Notes under the pieces: model-generated
The model's database searches: none
What the model was told of the DNA's origin: nothing
What the model saw: only the letters and a program-made list of their open reading frames with translations
Part shown: in pieces, positions 1 to 8,802 of the stretch
Layout of the letters: the number at the start of each line of letters is the position of its first letter
Position numbering within the stretch: position 1 is the stretch's first letter
Program-made: the position numbers and the translations under genes
Origin: DAOTTX01 sp034437515
GTDB lineage: Bacteria > Chloroflexota > Anaerolineae > Aggregatilineales > Phototrophicaceae
Direction of reading: 5' to 3'
DNA: 24,165 nucleotides
Assembly: GCA_034437515.1 (NCBI GenBank)
Contig: DAOTTX010000095.1
Span: 1-24,165 of the forward strand

Positions 1-1
1 C

Positions 2-979
2 ATCGAGGCCGACCTCGGTATCGACTCCATCAAGCGCGTAGAAATTCTCGGCGCGATGCGCGATCAGTTCCCCGAACTGCCGCAACTCAAAGCCGAAGAA
101 CTCGCCGAACTTCGCACACTCCAAGAGATCGTCGATTACATGCGCGACCACGCACAGGGCAGCAACGGGCACGTCAACGGCACTGCCGAAGAAAGCGCCG
201 CCCCAAAAGCAACAGCGCCAGCCTCGACCAACGGCGGTAAGACGACGCTGGCGCATCTCGAACATGACATCCCGCGCTTACCGGCTGCGCTGGCTTACGT
301 CCCGGCACCGGATTACACTGAGACCGCCCTGCCACAAGGCCGTGTGTGCCTGCTCACGGATGACGGCACGCCGTTCACCGGCGTGGTCGCGCAAAAACTG
401 ACCGCCGAGGGCTGGTCGGTCGTGGTCTTGAGTTTCCCGTCAGCGGTGATCGCGGAAAACGCCCAGCTCCCCGCAGGTGTAGCACGGGTCAAACTCTCGG
501 ATATGAGTGAGAAACAGCTCCAGTCCGCGCTGAACCAGATCACCAACCAGCACGGGGAGGTCGGCGCGTTCATCCACCTGAATCCGGTGACACAGACCAA
601 CGGTAGCTTCTTTGTAGAGCGTGAGAAGGCACTACTCAAACAGGTTTTCCTGCTGGCGAAGCATCTCAAGGTGCCGCTGAACGACGCCGCCGGACAGGGC
701 TTCGGCGCATTCGTGACCGTTGCCCGGTTAGATGGCATGCTCGGTACAAGTGGCGGAGATTACGGTGCGATTGCCGGTGGGTTGTTCGGCCTGGTGAAGA
801 CGCTCAACCTGGAATGGTCAGGCGTGTTCTGCCGCGCCCTCGACCTGGCGGCAACACTCGACACCGAAACCGCCGCCGCCAAACTCATCGACGAACTGCA
901 TGACCCCAACCGCCTGCTGGTCGAGGTCGGTGTAAACACCGACGAACGTTACACACTGGTCGCGGCGGAGTCAGTGTAG
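2..979 (+). CDS. pfaA: PfaA-like PUFA/secondary-lipid synthase, 3' part: last ACP plus KR structural subdomain (5' end outside window)
   Basis: The frame is already open at base 2, so this is the C-terminal 325 residues of a larger protein. It starts inside an acyl carrier protein domain: the motif LGIDSIKRVEIL carries the phosphopantetheine Ser (codon 26-28), and the ACP ends near base 155. A Ser/Thr/Ala/Gly-rich linker follows (to about base 240). Next comes a Rossmann-like region (about 330-979) resembling the non-catalytic structural half of PKS/PfaA ketoreductases, with stretches GRVCLLTDDG and GGLFGLVKTLNLEWSG. In known PfaA proteins the order is KS-AT-multiple ACPs-KR, with the NADPH-binding half of the KR following directly. 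Here the frame stops at TAG 977-979 and that half is on the next ORF. The family assignment is strong because all neighbours are Pfa subunits. The number of ACPs, the KS and the AT cannot be seen. Confidence 0.88.
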   Translation: MEADLGIDSIKRVEILGAMRDQFPELPQLKAEELAELRTLQEIVDYMRDHAQGSNGHVNGTAEESAAPKATAPASTNGGKTTLAHLEHDIPRLPAALAYVPAPDYTETALPQGRVCLLTDDGTPFTGVVAQKLTAEGWSVVVLSFPSAVIAENAQLPAGVARVKLSDMSEKQLQSALNQITNQHGEVGAFIHLNPVTQTNGSFFVEREKALLKQVFLLAKHLKVPLNDAAGQGFGAFVTVARLDGMLGTSGGDYGAIAGGLFGLVKTLNLEWSGVFCRALDLAATLDTETAAAKLIDELHDPNRLLVEVGVNTDERYTLVAAESV

Positions 980-1114
980 CAATTTCGCCCGGCCTCGTTA
1001 AAATCAAAAACGCTTGCATCGGGACATGGCATGAGCTATGTCCCGATGTGTGAGACGGACAGACACACACGGAGAAACACATAGTCATGAGCAATATCAC
1101 AGCGGAGTCGGTAT
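965..1114. repeat. Codon-aligned direct repeat flanking the spacer that splits the KR
   Basis: The sequences at 965-977 and 1102-1114 match at 11 of 13 bases, and both encode Ala-Glu-Ser-Val in the frame of their own ORF (GCG GAG TCA GTG versus GCG GAG TCG GTA). The repeat unit is 137 bp. The two ORFs are in different frames, and removing exactly 137 bp joins them into one frame reading from the KR structural half into the KR catalytic half. This is the pattern expected for an insertion with target duplication, or for a local rearrangement, but chance similarity is not excluded. A weaker second pair (978-986 and 1090-1098, 8 of 9 bases) lies just inside. Confidence 0.55.
1015..1050. other. 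Perfect hairpin in the spacer between the two KR halves
   Basis: The arms 1017-1027 and 1038-1048 are perfectly complementary over 11 bp with a 10-nt loop. Two G-U pairs extend the stem to 13 in RNA. No T-run follows, so it does not look like a standard intrinsic terminator. It could be a processing or translational-coupling structure, or the palindromic core of a small inserted element. Confidence 0.7.
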
Positions 1115-2820
1115 TTGCAGTCAGTGGTGGGGCCAAAGGCATCACCGCCCGCTGCGTGGAGCGCCTTGCGGCGCATTATCAGTGTAAATTCATCCTTATG
1201 GGGCGTTCCGCATTGGAAGATGACCCGGCATGGGCCACCGACGCCCCCGACGAGGGCGCACTCAAGATGGCGGCGATGAGTGCCCTCAAAGCACGCGGCG
1301 AAAAGCCAACGCCGATGGCTGTTCAGAAGATGAGCCGGGGTGTGCTTTCCTCGCGGGAGATCAACGAGACGCTGACCAACATCCGCGCTAGCGGCGGTGA
1401 AGCTGAATACGTCAGCGTGGACATCACCGATGCCACCGGGGTACGTGATGCACTCCACGCGGCGGCGAACCGGTTAGGCCCGGTCACCGGCTTGATTCAC
1501 GGGGCGGGCAATCTCGCGGATAAGTTGATCGAGAACAAAACATCGGATGACTTTGAGAAGGTCTACGCGGCGAAGGTTCACGGGTTGGAAAATTTGATAA
1601 CAGCCCTGCCTGATCTTCGACATCTGGTGTTGTTCTCGTCGGTGGCGGGATTTTACGGCAACATCGGGCAAGCGGATTATGCTCTTGCCAACGAAGTGCT
1701 GAACAAAGCCGCGCACCTGTACAAACAACAGCACCCATCCGCGCTTGTGGTCAGCATCAACTGGGGGCCGTGGGACGCCGGTATGGTCACACCGCAGTTA
1801 AAACGCTATTTCGAGGAAAATGACATCAAAGTCATCCCGGTCGAAGTGGGTGCCCACATGCTGATTGAGGAGTTAGAAGGCATCCCCGGTGACGACGCCG
1901 TACAGATCGTGGTCGGCAGCGGCATCAGCGCGATTGCGGCAGCACCCGACGACCAACTACGCACGCACAAAACACGTCGCGTGCTGCGTCTGGAAGCCAA
2001 CCCCTTCTTGCAAGACCACGTCGTGGATGGCAAGGCCGTGCTGCCGATGGTCAGCGCGATGTCCTGGATGTGCAACGTCGCTGAGGGGATTTACCCCGGC
2101 TACCGCGTGTCCGCCTTCGCCGATTACCGGGTACTGAAGGGCATCATCTTCGATGAAACCCTCGCACCCTTCTATGACATGGAACTCGAAGAGACCAGCA
2201 AGGGTGAGTCGGAAATCATCGTTGATGTGATGATTACCAGCCAACCGCCGGGGGTCAAGCTGCCGCGTTATCACTACAAGACGCGGCTGACACTCTCCGA
2301 CGAGATCCTGCCGATGCCGACCTACCCGCGTGTCGATCTGGAACCGCGTGAGAACATCCCCGGCGCACAATTTTACGACGATTTTACGCTGTTTCATGGT
2401 TACGCCTTCAAGGGTGTAGAGCGTGTGTTGAACATCGACAAGGACATGGTGACGATGCAGTGTCGTCTGCCGGTGGTGGATCGCCGCTATCAAGGTCAGT
2501 ACCCGGTGCAGTCGTTCAACTATTTCATGACCGACATCGGCTTTCAGAGTATGGGCATCTACGCCAAGTATCATTACGGGGCGGGCAGCCTGCCGTTGAA
2601 GGCCGGCGGCGGCGAGCACTACGCTGACGTGCCCTGGGGGGCGGTCTTTTACGTCTCGCTGGAGATCCACAGCGCCTCAGAAACAGGATTGGATACGACG
2701 CTCTACATCCATGACGAGGACGGCAGGCTTTACATGAAAGTCATGCACGGGCAGATTACCATCAGCACGCGCCTGAATGACCTGTTCAAACGGAACCGCC
2801 TGCCGCAGCCGTTGGCGTGA
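1087..2820 (+). CDS. PfaA C-terminal part on a separate ORF: KR catalytic subdomain plus PKS-type dehydratase
   Basis: This 577-residue protein begins almost exactly at the first beta strand of a ketoreductase. The NADPH-binding GGAKGI is at residues 14-19. The KR catalytic residues follow in LVLFSSVAGFYGNIGQADYA (Ser184/185, Tyr198) and Asn202. The helical insert at about residues 45-100, with KPTPMAVQKMSRGVLSSREI, is typical of PUFA-synthase KRs. From about residue 300 there is a PKS-type double-hotdog dehydratase: HVVDGKAVLP (His311, Gly315, Pro320) gives the HxxxGxxxxP motif, and DIGFQ (Asp483, Gln487) gives DxxxQ. In myxobacterial-type synthases this KR-DH block is the C-terminus of PfaA. 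The ATG at 1087 has only a weak upstream GGAG (1071-1074, 12 nt away). It must pair with the structural half on the previous ORF to form a whole KR, unless the split has inactivated it. Confidence 0.9.
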   Translation: MSNITAESVFAVSGGAKGITARCVERLAAHYQCKFILMGRSALEDDPAWATDAPDEGALKMAAMSALKARGEKPTPMAVQKMSRGVLSSREINETLTNIRASGGEAEYVSVDITDATGVRDALHAAANRLGPVTGLIHGAGNLADKLIENKTSDDFEKVYAAKVHGLENLITALPDLRHLVLFSSVAGFYGNIGQADYALANEVLNKAAHLYKQQHPSALVVSINWGPWDAGMVTPQLKRYFEENDIKVIPVEVGAHMLIEELEGIPGDDAVQIVVGSGISAIAAAPDDQLRTHKTRRVLRLEANPFLQDHVVDGKAVLPMVSAMSWMCNVAEGIYPGYRVSAFADYRVLKGIIFDETLAPFYDMELEETSKGESEIIVDVMITSQPPGVKLPRYHYKTRLTLSDEILPMPTYPRVDLEPRENIPGAQFYDDFTLFHGYAFKGVERVLNIDKDMVTMQCRLPVVDRRYQGQYPVQSFNYFMTDIGFQSMGIYAKYHYGAGSLPLKAGGGEHYADVPWGAVFYVSLEIHSASETGLDTTLYIHDEDGRLYMKVMHGQITISTRLNDLFKRNRLPQPLA

Positions 2821-2826
2821 TGACTG

Positions 2827-2885
2827 CCCCCTCGCCCTGTTCTGACCTGCGGTCAGCCTGTCCCTCTCCCACAAGGGGCGAGGGG
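2827..2885. repeat. Nested palindromic intergenic element
   Basis: The 126-bp gap before the PfaC-like gene contains an outer 10-bp perfect inverted repeat (2827-2836 with 2876-2885) enclosing a 6-bp stem with a 3-nt loop (2842-2847 with 2851-2856). It is followed by a G-rich stretch to about 2914. No T-run follows, so a rho-independent terminator is unlikely. It resembles the REP/MITE-like palindromic repeats scattered between genes in many bacterial genomes. The copy number cannot be judged from this window. Confidence 0.5.
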
Positions 2886-2946
2886 TCGATCCAGAAGATC
2901 GGGGGTGAGGGGCGAAAGCGAGATCGTGAGCAACAAAGGCTAACAG

Positions 2947-5900
2947 ATGACTAAAATTGCCATTGTCGGTCTGTCGTGCCTGTTCCCCGGTGCGGATACC
3001 CCCGCTCGATTCTGGGAAGCACTGGCACGCGGCGAACAAACCACAACGGATGCGACCGCCGCCGAACTCGGCGTAGACCCGGCGTATTTCTATAGTCCAG
3101 AGCGCAACCAGCCGGATACATCGTACTTCCTGCATGGCGGGTATGTGCGCGAATTCGAGCCTGATTCCCCTGTGGACGGTCTCGACCGTGTGCATCAATG
3201 GGCGGTGAACGTCGCGCAGGCCGCGTTAGACGACGCCCACAGCACACACGACCGCACCCGCACCGGCGTGATCCTCGGTAATCTCTCATTCCCGACGCGC
3301 CATTCGTCGCTGTTGTTCAAACCGTTGTATGACCGCGTGGTGGCAAGTGCCCTCGCGGATGTGTTGCACGCACCCGATTTTCACTTCGGCAACGGTTACG
3401 ATCCTAACTTCGTCCGCCCCGACGAGGTCGAGACAGCACACGCCATGCGCTCGCCGGGTTACCCCGCCGCGATGGTCGCCGCACTGCTCGGCCTGCGAGG
3501 GCCACATTTCGCGCTGGACGCGGCCTGTGCGTCGTCGCTCTATGCGCTGGAATTGGCGTGCGCGTATTTGCGGGCAGGTAAAGCCGATGTGATGCTTGCC
3601 GGGGCTGTCAGCGCCGCCGACCCGCTGTTCGTCAACATGGGCTTCGCGCATCTGGGCGGCTACCCGGCAGATGGTGAGATCAGCCGTCCGCTGGATGTTA
3701 ATTCTGGCGGTTTGATCGCCGGCGAGGGCGCGGGGATGTTCGTACTCAAGCGTCACGGCGACGCCGTGCGCGACGGCGACCACATCTACGCGCTGGTCGG
3801 CGGGGTCGGCCTTAGTAACGACGGACGCGGCAAACATATCCTATCCCCCAACAGCAAAGGGCAACGACTGGCCCTGCAACGCGCTTATGAAAACGCCGGT
3901 TTGCCCCGCGCCGGGGTAGATTACATCGAATGTCATGCCAGCGGCACCTCCGTTGGTGACAAGACCGAACTGACCACGATGGCGGACTTTTTCGGTGATG
4001 GCCCCATTCCGTTGATCGGCAGTGTCAAATCCAACGTGGGGCATCTGCTAACGGCGGCGGGTATGGCAAGCATGACCAAGTTAATCCTCGGCATGGCGCA
4101 CGGGCAAATCCCGGCGACCATCAACAACCGTACACCCTTGACCTCGCAGGATGGCAGCATCGGCGGGGCACAGATCGTCACGCAGACGGTCGATTGGCAA
4201 CCACACACCGAAGCACCCCGGCGTGCCGGGGTCAACGCTTTCGGCTTCGGCGGTGTGAGCGCCCACGTCATTCTTGAAGCGAACGAAAGACAACCCGTGA
4301 CTCAACCAACGTATACCCCAACCGAACCTGTACGTATGGCGATTACCGGCATGGATGCCCATTTTGGCAAGCTGGACGGCCTGCAAGCATTCAACCGGGC
4401 GCTCTATAAAGGCGAAGACGCCTTTGTCCCACTACCGGAAGATCGCTGGCGCGGCCTGCAACACCGGCCTGAACTATTGGCCCGGTTCGGTCTGGAAGCG
4501 GTGCCGGATGGTGCATACATCGAGTCGTTCGATCTCGATTTTATGCAGTACAACATCCCCCCCAACCCCGCCGATGAACCGATCCCACAGCAGTTGTTAC
4601 TGCTCAAAGTGGCTGACAAGGCCGTGCGCGATGCCAGCTTGCAACGTGGCGGCAACGTCGCCGTGTTGGTCGCGCTGGGTACGGAACTCGCGCTACATCA
4701 ATATCGCGGACGTGCCGACCTGAATTGGCAGGTCAAGCAGGCGTTAGCGGATGCCGGGGTCAACCTGACGCCCGAACAGACCGCCGAACTGGAAACCATC
4801 GCCAAAGACGCGCTGCTGACCCCCGCGCAGGTCAACCACTACACCAGCTATATCGGCAACATCACCGCCAGCCGCGTCGCCGCCCTATGGGATTTCAACG
4901 GCCCGGCCTTTACGATTTCCGCCGAAGAGAACAGCACGTTCAAGGCACTGGAAGTCGCCGAACTGCTACTGCGTGAGGGCAAGGTCGAAGCCGTTGTGGT
5001 CGGCGCGGTTGATCTGGCCGGCGGTGCGGAGAGCGTACTGACGCGCAACATGGTCTCGCCGCTGCACAACGGGGACGCGGTCGCCGCAATCGACACGAAC
5101 GCCAACGGCTGGATGATCGGCGAAGGCGCGGGGGCGGTCGTGCTGCAACGCGCCGCCGATGCGCCGAGCGCCTACGCCACCATCGACGCGATCAGCATCC
5201 AACGGGCGGCGGTGGAACAGGCCGCACGCGAAGCCCTCGCCGCCGCTGATGTGACACCGGCGGGGGTCGGCTATTTAGAATTACATGCCAGCGGCATCGC
5301 CGACGAGACACAGGCCGAACTCGACGGATTGAGCGCGGTCTATGGCGGCGGCGACACGCCGGAAACGGCGTTAGGCACGGTCAAAGCCAACATCGGGCAC
5401 ACCTTCGCCGCGTCAGGGATGGCGAGCCTGCTCAAAGCGACACTGGCGATCAGCGGACGTTACATCCCCGCCATCCCGAACTGGAAAGCGCCCGACCAAC
5501 CGGAGGCGCTCGCGGGCTTATGGGCAGCGCATAAGTCACGCGGCTGGTTTGACAGCACACAGGTCGCCGCCGTGAGCGGTTTAAGTGGCGACGGCTCCGC
5601 CGCCCATCTCGTACTTTCCAACCGGGTGAAAGGCACACGCCGGGCCGCGCCCGCGTTACGCGGAGACAGCCCGTATATGTTGCCCGTTTCCGGCAGAGAT
5701 GCCGGTGATCTGGTGGACAAGCTCCAAAAGTTGCGCGACGACCTCGACGACGACCCGGCAGACCTCGCAGACCGCACCTACGCCCGTTATGACGCCGCCG
5801 CCGGGCACGCAGTCGCCATCGTTGGGCGAGACGCCGCTGAATTGCGCAAGCAGATCGACGCGGCGATGGCAGCAATCCCACATGGCAACCCCTGGACGAC

Positions 5901-8514
5901 CCCGACCGGTAGCACCTACACCCCGCGACCGGTCGGCAGGTCAGGCAGTGTGACGTTTGTGTATCCGGGGGCGTTCAACACGTATCCCAAGCTCGGCTAT
6001 GACCTGCTACCGCTGTTCCCCGCGCTCTATGATGCGCTTAAAGCCGTGCGTGAGGACGTCGGCGCGGTACTCAACGAGCGGTTGCTGTATCCGCGCACAC
6101 TGAGCAAACCCGGCCCGAAAGACACCCGCCGCATGAAAGAAGACCTCGGCGACGACCCGACCGCGATGGTCGAGAGTGGGCTGGCGTTCGCACTGTTGTA
6201 CTCGCGTTTGATGCGTGATGTGTTCAAGATTAACCCGGCGTCCGCGTTTGGTTACAGCCTGGGTGAGGGCAGCATGATGTGGGGACTCGGTGTGTGGCGC
6301 GATGGTGACGCCGGGAACGCCGCGCTGGAAGCCTCCCCACTGTTTACCGACCGCCTCGCCGGGCCGATGAACGCCATCCGTGAGGCGTGGGGCATCCCCG
6401 CCGATGTGCCCCCCGACGAATTCTGGGCGGCCTATTTCATCCCGGCGAACGTCGAGAAGGTCAAGGCGGCGGCCCAGCATGAGAACAAGGTCTACGTGAC
6501 ACACATCAACACCCCGCGTGAGGTCATGATCGCCGGATCACCAGCGGCATGCGAGCGTGTGGTCGATGCGGTCGGCGTGGAGGCGATGCGTGCGCCCTTC
6601 AGCGTGGCGATCCACAACCCGGCGATGATGAGTGCGTTCGACGAGTTCCGCAAGCTGCACAATTTGCCCACGCACCCGGTCGAAGGCGTGCGGTTTTACT
6701 CGGCGGCGGATTACGAACCGATCACGCTTGAACGGCAGGTCATCGCGACCAGTATCGCACGCATGGCCTGCGCCTCGGTGGATTTCCCCCGGTTGATCGA
6801 ACGGGCATATGCCGATGGTGCGCGAGTGTTCATCGAATTGGGGCCGCGTAGCACCTGCGCCCGTTGGGTGGAAGAAACCCTCGGCGAACGTCCGCACGTC
6901 GCGGTCAGCGTTGATAACATGGGCATGGACGATTACACCTCCATCGTGCGGATGCTGGCGCGGTTGGTCGCCCACCGCGTCCCGCTGGATTTGAGCGCGT
7001 TCTACAATCCAATTGCGACCACCGAGAACAAGCGGTCGCTGGTACGCACGGTCACACTCGGCGGGCAAGATGTGTACGCCGCCATCGCCACCGACGAAAA
7101 CCGGGCAAAGTTCGCCGAGGTCGCACAGCAATCACAACAGCCGGTGACGACCAGGCGCATGACCGCCCTGCCCGATGACATCCACCGTGTCCATGCGGAG
7201 TTCTTACGTACCCGGCAGGACTCGCTGCGTCAAATGAGCGAGGTCATCGCCATGCAAATGCAAACCGCCGGTACCGCACCGACGACACCGCCACAGGTCA
7301 CACAGCAACCGGTACAGCCATCACGACCGGCGCTCAAGCCCCCGCCTGCGCCACGACCAAACACCGCGCCCTCGGTCGAACAGGGTGTGACGCCGCAATA
7401 CAACCACGACCGCATCGAGGACTTTGCGGTCAGGCGTGTCGCGGATTGCTACGGCGAACGCTATGCCATCTATGACGACCGCCGCGCCCCGCGCATCCCC
7501 AACGGTGATCTGCTGCTGGTCACACGAGCGATAGACATCACCGGCGAACGGTTCGTGTCCAAGCCTGGAACGAGCATCCACGCTGAATACGAAGTGCCGG
7601 TCGATGCCTGGTGGTATCGTGATAACCCCTACCCCACCATGCCCTACCTGATCTACATGGAAATCGCGCTGCAACCGAGTGGGTTTCTCTCCGCGCATCA
7701 CGGCCCTACCCTGGAATTCCCGGATACCGATTTTTACTTCCGCAATCTGGACGGTTACGGTGTACTGCACGACGATGTCGATATGCGCGGACGGACGATC
7801 ACCAACCACGTGACTATGCTCGGCAGCACCACTATGAGTGGCATCATCATCCAGAAGTTCGACTTCAAAATGTACGACGGTGAGCGGCTGTTCTACGAGG
7901 GCGAAGCGACCTTCGGTTATTTTACGCTGCAAGCGTTGGATAGCCAGGCCGGTTTGGACGCCGGGAAGCAGACCCCGCGTTGGATCGACACCGTAGACCT
8001 CGACCCGGCTCAGGTGGTGACGCTCAACCCGCGTGCGGTCAACGGTGAGGGCTATTTGAGCCTGCCACGCGGCGACGGAATGCTGGCCTTTACTGATGAG
8101 ATCAAGATCGTACCGGGTGGCGGCAAATACGACGCAGGCTATGCTTATGCCAACACCATCATTGATCCTACTGCGTGGTTCTTTAAGGCGCATTTTCACC
8201 AGGACCCGGTGATGCCGGGCAGCATCGGCGTGGAGACGATCATGCAGGCGCTGCAAGCCTACGCCATCGAAACCGGCCTCGGCGCGGATTTCGACAATCC
8301 GCACTTCGCCCAACTCGACGGCGGGCATAAGATCAGTTGGCGCTATCGTGGGCAGATCCTCTCCGATAGTGACAAGTCGCACGTCGAGGCCAACATCAAA
8401 GAGATCCGGCGGGAACCGGGGCGCGTCGTGGTCATCGCGGATGCCAGCCTGTGGCGAGATAAGCTGCGCATCTACGAAGTCACCGACATTGGCCTGACGA
8501 TTGTTGAGGGGTGA
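2947..8514 (+). CDS. pfaC: PfaC-like PUFA/secondary-lipid synthase subunit: KS-CLF-AT(PfaB-like)-DH
   Basis: A 1855-residue multidomain synthase. KS (about 1-455) has Cys194 in DAACASSL, His330 in ECHASGT and His366 in KSNVGH. The second KS fold (about 461-895) is a chain-length factor: the Cys position is Glu661 (SAEENS), while NIGH is kept. The acyltransferase (about 1000-1355) has Ser1104 in GYSLGE and His1223, and resembles PfaB. A Gln/Pro-rich linker (about 1360-1415) leads to a FabA-like double hotdog (about 1420-1855). The first hotdog lacks the catalytic His, and the second has HFHQDPVMPGS with His1749 and Glu1763. The order matches myxobacterial Pfa3 but with one FabA-like DH instead of two and no acylglycerol-phosphate acyltransferase domain. 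AAAGG at 2935-2939, 7 nt before ATG, supports the start. It would initiate and extend chains on the PfaA ACPs in the cytoplasm. Confidence 0.93.
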   Translation: MTKIAIVGLSCLFPGADTPARFWEALARGEQTTTDATAAELGVDPAYFYSPERNQPDTSYFLHGGYVREFEPDSPVDGLDRVHQWAVNVAQAALDDAHSTHDRTRTGVILGNLSFPTRHSSLLFKPLYDRVVASALADVLHAPDFHFGNGYDPNFVRPDEVETAHAMRSPGYPAAMVAALLGLRGPHFALDAACASSLYALELACAYLRAGKADVMLAGAVSAADPLFVNMGFAHLGGYPADGEISRPLDVNSGGLIAGEGAGMFVLKRHGDAVRDGDHIYALVGGVGLSNDGRGKHILSPNSKGQRLALQRAYENAGLPRAGVDYIECHASGTSVGDKTELTTMADFFGDGPIPLIGSVKSNVGHLLTAAGMASMTKLILGMAHGQIPATINNRTPLTSQDGSIGGAQIVTQTVDWQPHTEAPRRAGVNAFGFGGVSAHVILEANERQPVTQPTYTPTEPVRMAITGMDAHFGKLDGLQAFNRALYKGEDAFVPLPEDRWRGLQHRPELLARFGLEAVPDGAYIESFDLDFMQYNIPPNPADEPIPQQLLLLKVADKAVRDASLQRGGNVAVLVALGTELALHQYRGRADLNWQVKQALADAGVNLTPEQTAELETIAKDALLTPAQVNHYTSYIGNITASRVAALWDFNGPAFTISAEENSTFKALEVAELLLREGKVEAVVVGAVDLAGGAESVLTRNMVSPLHNGDAVAAIDTNANGWMIGEGAGAVVLQRAADAPSAYATIDAISIQRAAVEQAAREALAAADVTPAGVGYLELHASGIADETQAELDGLSAVYGGGDTPETALGTVKANIGHTFAASGMASLLKATLAISGRYIPAIPNWKAPDQPEALAGLWAAHKSRGWFDSTQVAAVSGLSGDGSAAHLVLSNRVKGTRRAAPALRGDSPYMLPVSGRDAGDLVDKLQKLRDDLDDDPADLADRTYARYDAAAGHAVAIVGRDAAELRKQIDAAMAAIPHGNPWTTPTGSTYTPRPVGRSGSVTFVYPGAFNTYPKLGYDLLPLFPALYDALKAVREDVGAVLNERLLYPRTLSKPGPKDTRRMKEDLGDDPTAMVESGLAFALLYSRLMRDVFKINPASAFGYSLGEGSMMWGLGVWRDGDAGNAALEASPLFTDRLAGPMNAIREAWGIPADVPPDEFWAAYFIPANVEKVKAAAQHENKVYVTHINTPREVMIAGSPAACERVVDAVGVEAMRAPFSVAIHNPAMMSAFDEFRKLHNLPTHPVEGVRFYSAADYEPITLERQVIATSIARMACASVDFPRLIERAYADGARVFIELGPRSTCARWVEETLGERPHVAVSVDNMGMDDYTSIVRMLARLVAHRVPLDLSAFYNPIATTENKRSLVRTVTLGGQDVYAAIATDENRAKFAEVAQQSQQPVTTRRMTALPDDIHRVHAEFLRTRQDSLRQMSEVIAMQMQTAGTAPTTPPQVTQQPVQPSRPALKPPPAPRPNTAPSVEQGVTPQYNHDRIEDFAVRRVADCYGERYAIYDDRRAPRIPNGDLLLVTRAIDITGERFVSKPGTSIHAEYEVPVDAWWYRDNPYPTMPYLIYMEIALQPSGFLSAHHGPTLEFPDTDFYFRNLDGYGVLHDDVDMRGRTITNHVTMLGSTTMSGIIIQKFDFKMYDGERLFYEGEATFGYFTLQALDSQAGLDAGKQTPRWIDTVDLDPAQVVTLNPRAVNGEGYLSLPRGDGMLAFTDEIKIVPGGGKYDAGYAYANTIIDPTAWFFKAHFHQDPVMPGSIGVETIMQALQAYAIETGLGADFDNPHFAQLDGGHKISWRYRGQILSDSDKSHVEANIKEIRREPGRVVVIADASLWRDKLRIYEVTDIGLTIVEG

Positions 8515-8554
8515 TGATGATACCTACGACGGACGATCTGTCGATAATTATGTA

Positions 8555-8560
8555 TATAAT
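8555..8560 (+). promoter_or_regulatory. Possible -10 box upstream of pfaD
   Basis: A perfect TATAAT lies in an AT-rich patch (8541-8560), the only such patch in an otherwise GC-rich gap. No good -35 sits at 16-18 bp upstream, and it is about 240 bp before the pfaD start with a palindromic element in between. It could give pfaD transcription independent of the upstream genes. Confidence 0.25.
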
Positions 8561-8581
8561 GGGATGATGGATTCTATGCGA

Positions 8582-8733
8582 AACCCCGCCCCGGCCCTCC
8601 CCGATTCGTGTGCGACTGCATCGCACTACTACGGTGAGGGTGCTGTGCTAACGATGCCTCCCGCATAGCGTGCGACATCGTCGCATAGCGGATTGGGGGA
8701 AGGTGGCCTGACGAAGTCAGGTCGGCGGGGGTT
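8582..8733. repeat. MITE-like palindromic intergenic element between pfaC and pfaD
   Basis: The 288-bp gap between pfaC and pfaD holds no gene but has layered inverted repeats. The outer ends pair imperfectly (8582-8590 with 8724-8733, next to 8593-8606 with about 8691-8708). Inside are three small perfect hairpins: 8610-8615/8621-8626, 8671-8676/8680-8685 and 8707-8712/8716-8721. This is the layout of a decayed palindromic mobile element or REP cluster. No transposase is present, so any mobility would be in trans. Confidence 0.5.
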
Positions 8734-8802
8734 AATCAGATAGATCATCCGTAAAGTCAAATAATGCGAACAAGATAAACAATCCTGGGGAGCAAAAATC
8801 CC

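Noticed and set aside
979..1087. Split KR explained as a single-base sequencing frameshift
   Set aside because: The two ORFs are separated by 107 bp of non-coding sequence with a perfect hairpin, so correcting one base would not produce a continuous domain.
1957..2670. Minus-strand ORF of 237 codons opposite the PKS-type DH
   Set aside because: The plus strand has intact DH motifs here, and the minus-strand product has no recognisable features.
7321..8382. Minus-strand ORF of 353 codons inside pfaC
   Set aside because: It lies opposite the clearly coding FabA-like DH region, shows no domain and has no ribosome binding site. It is a GC-driven shadow.
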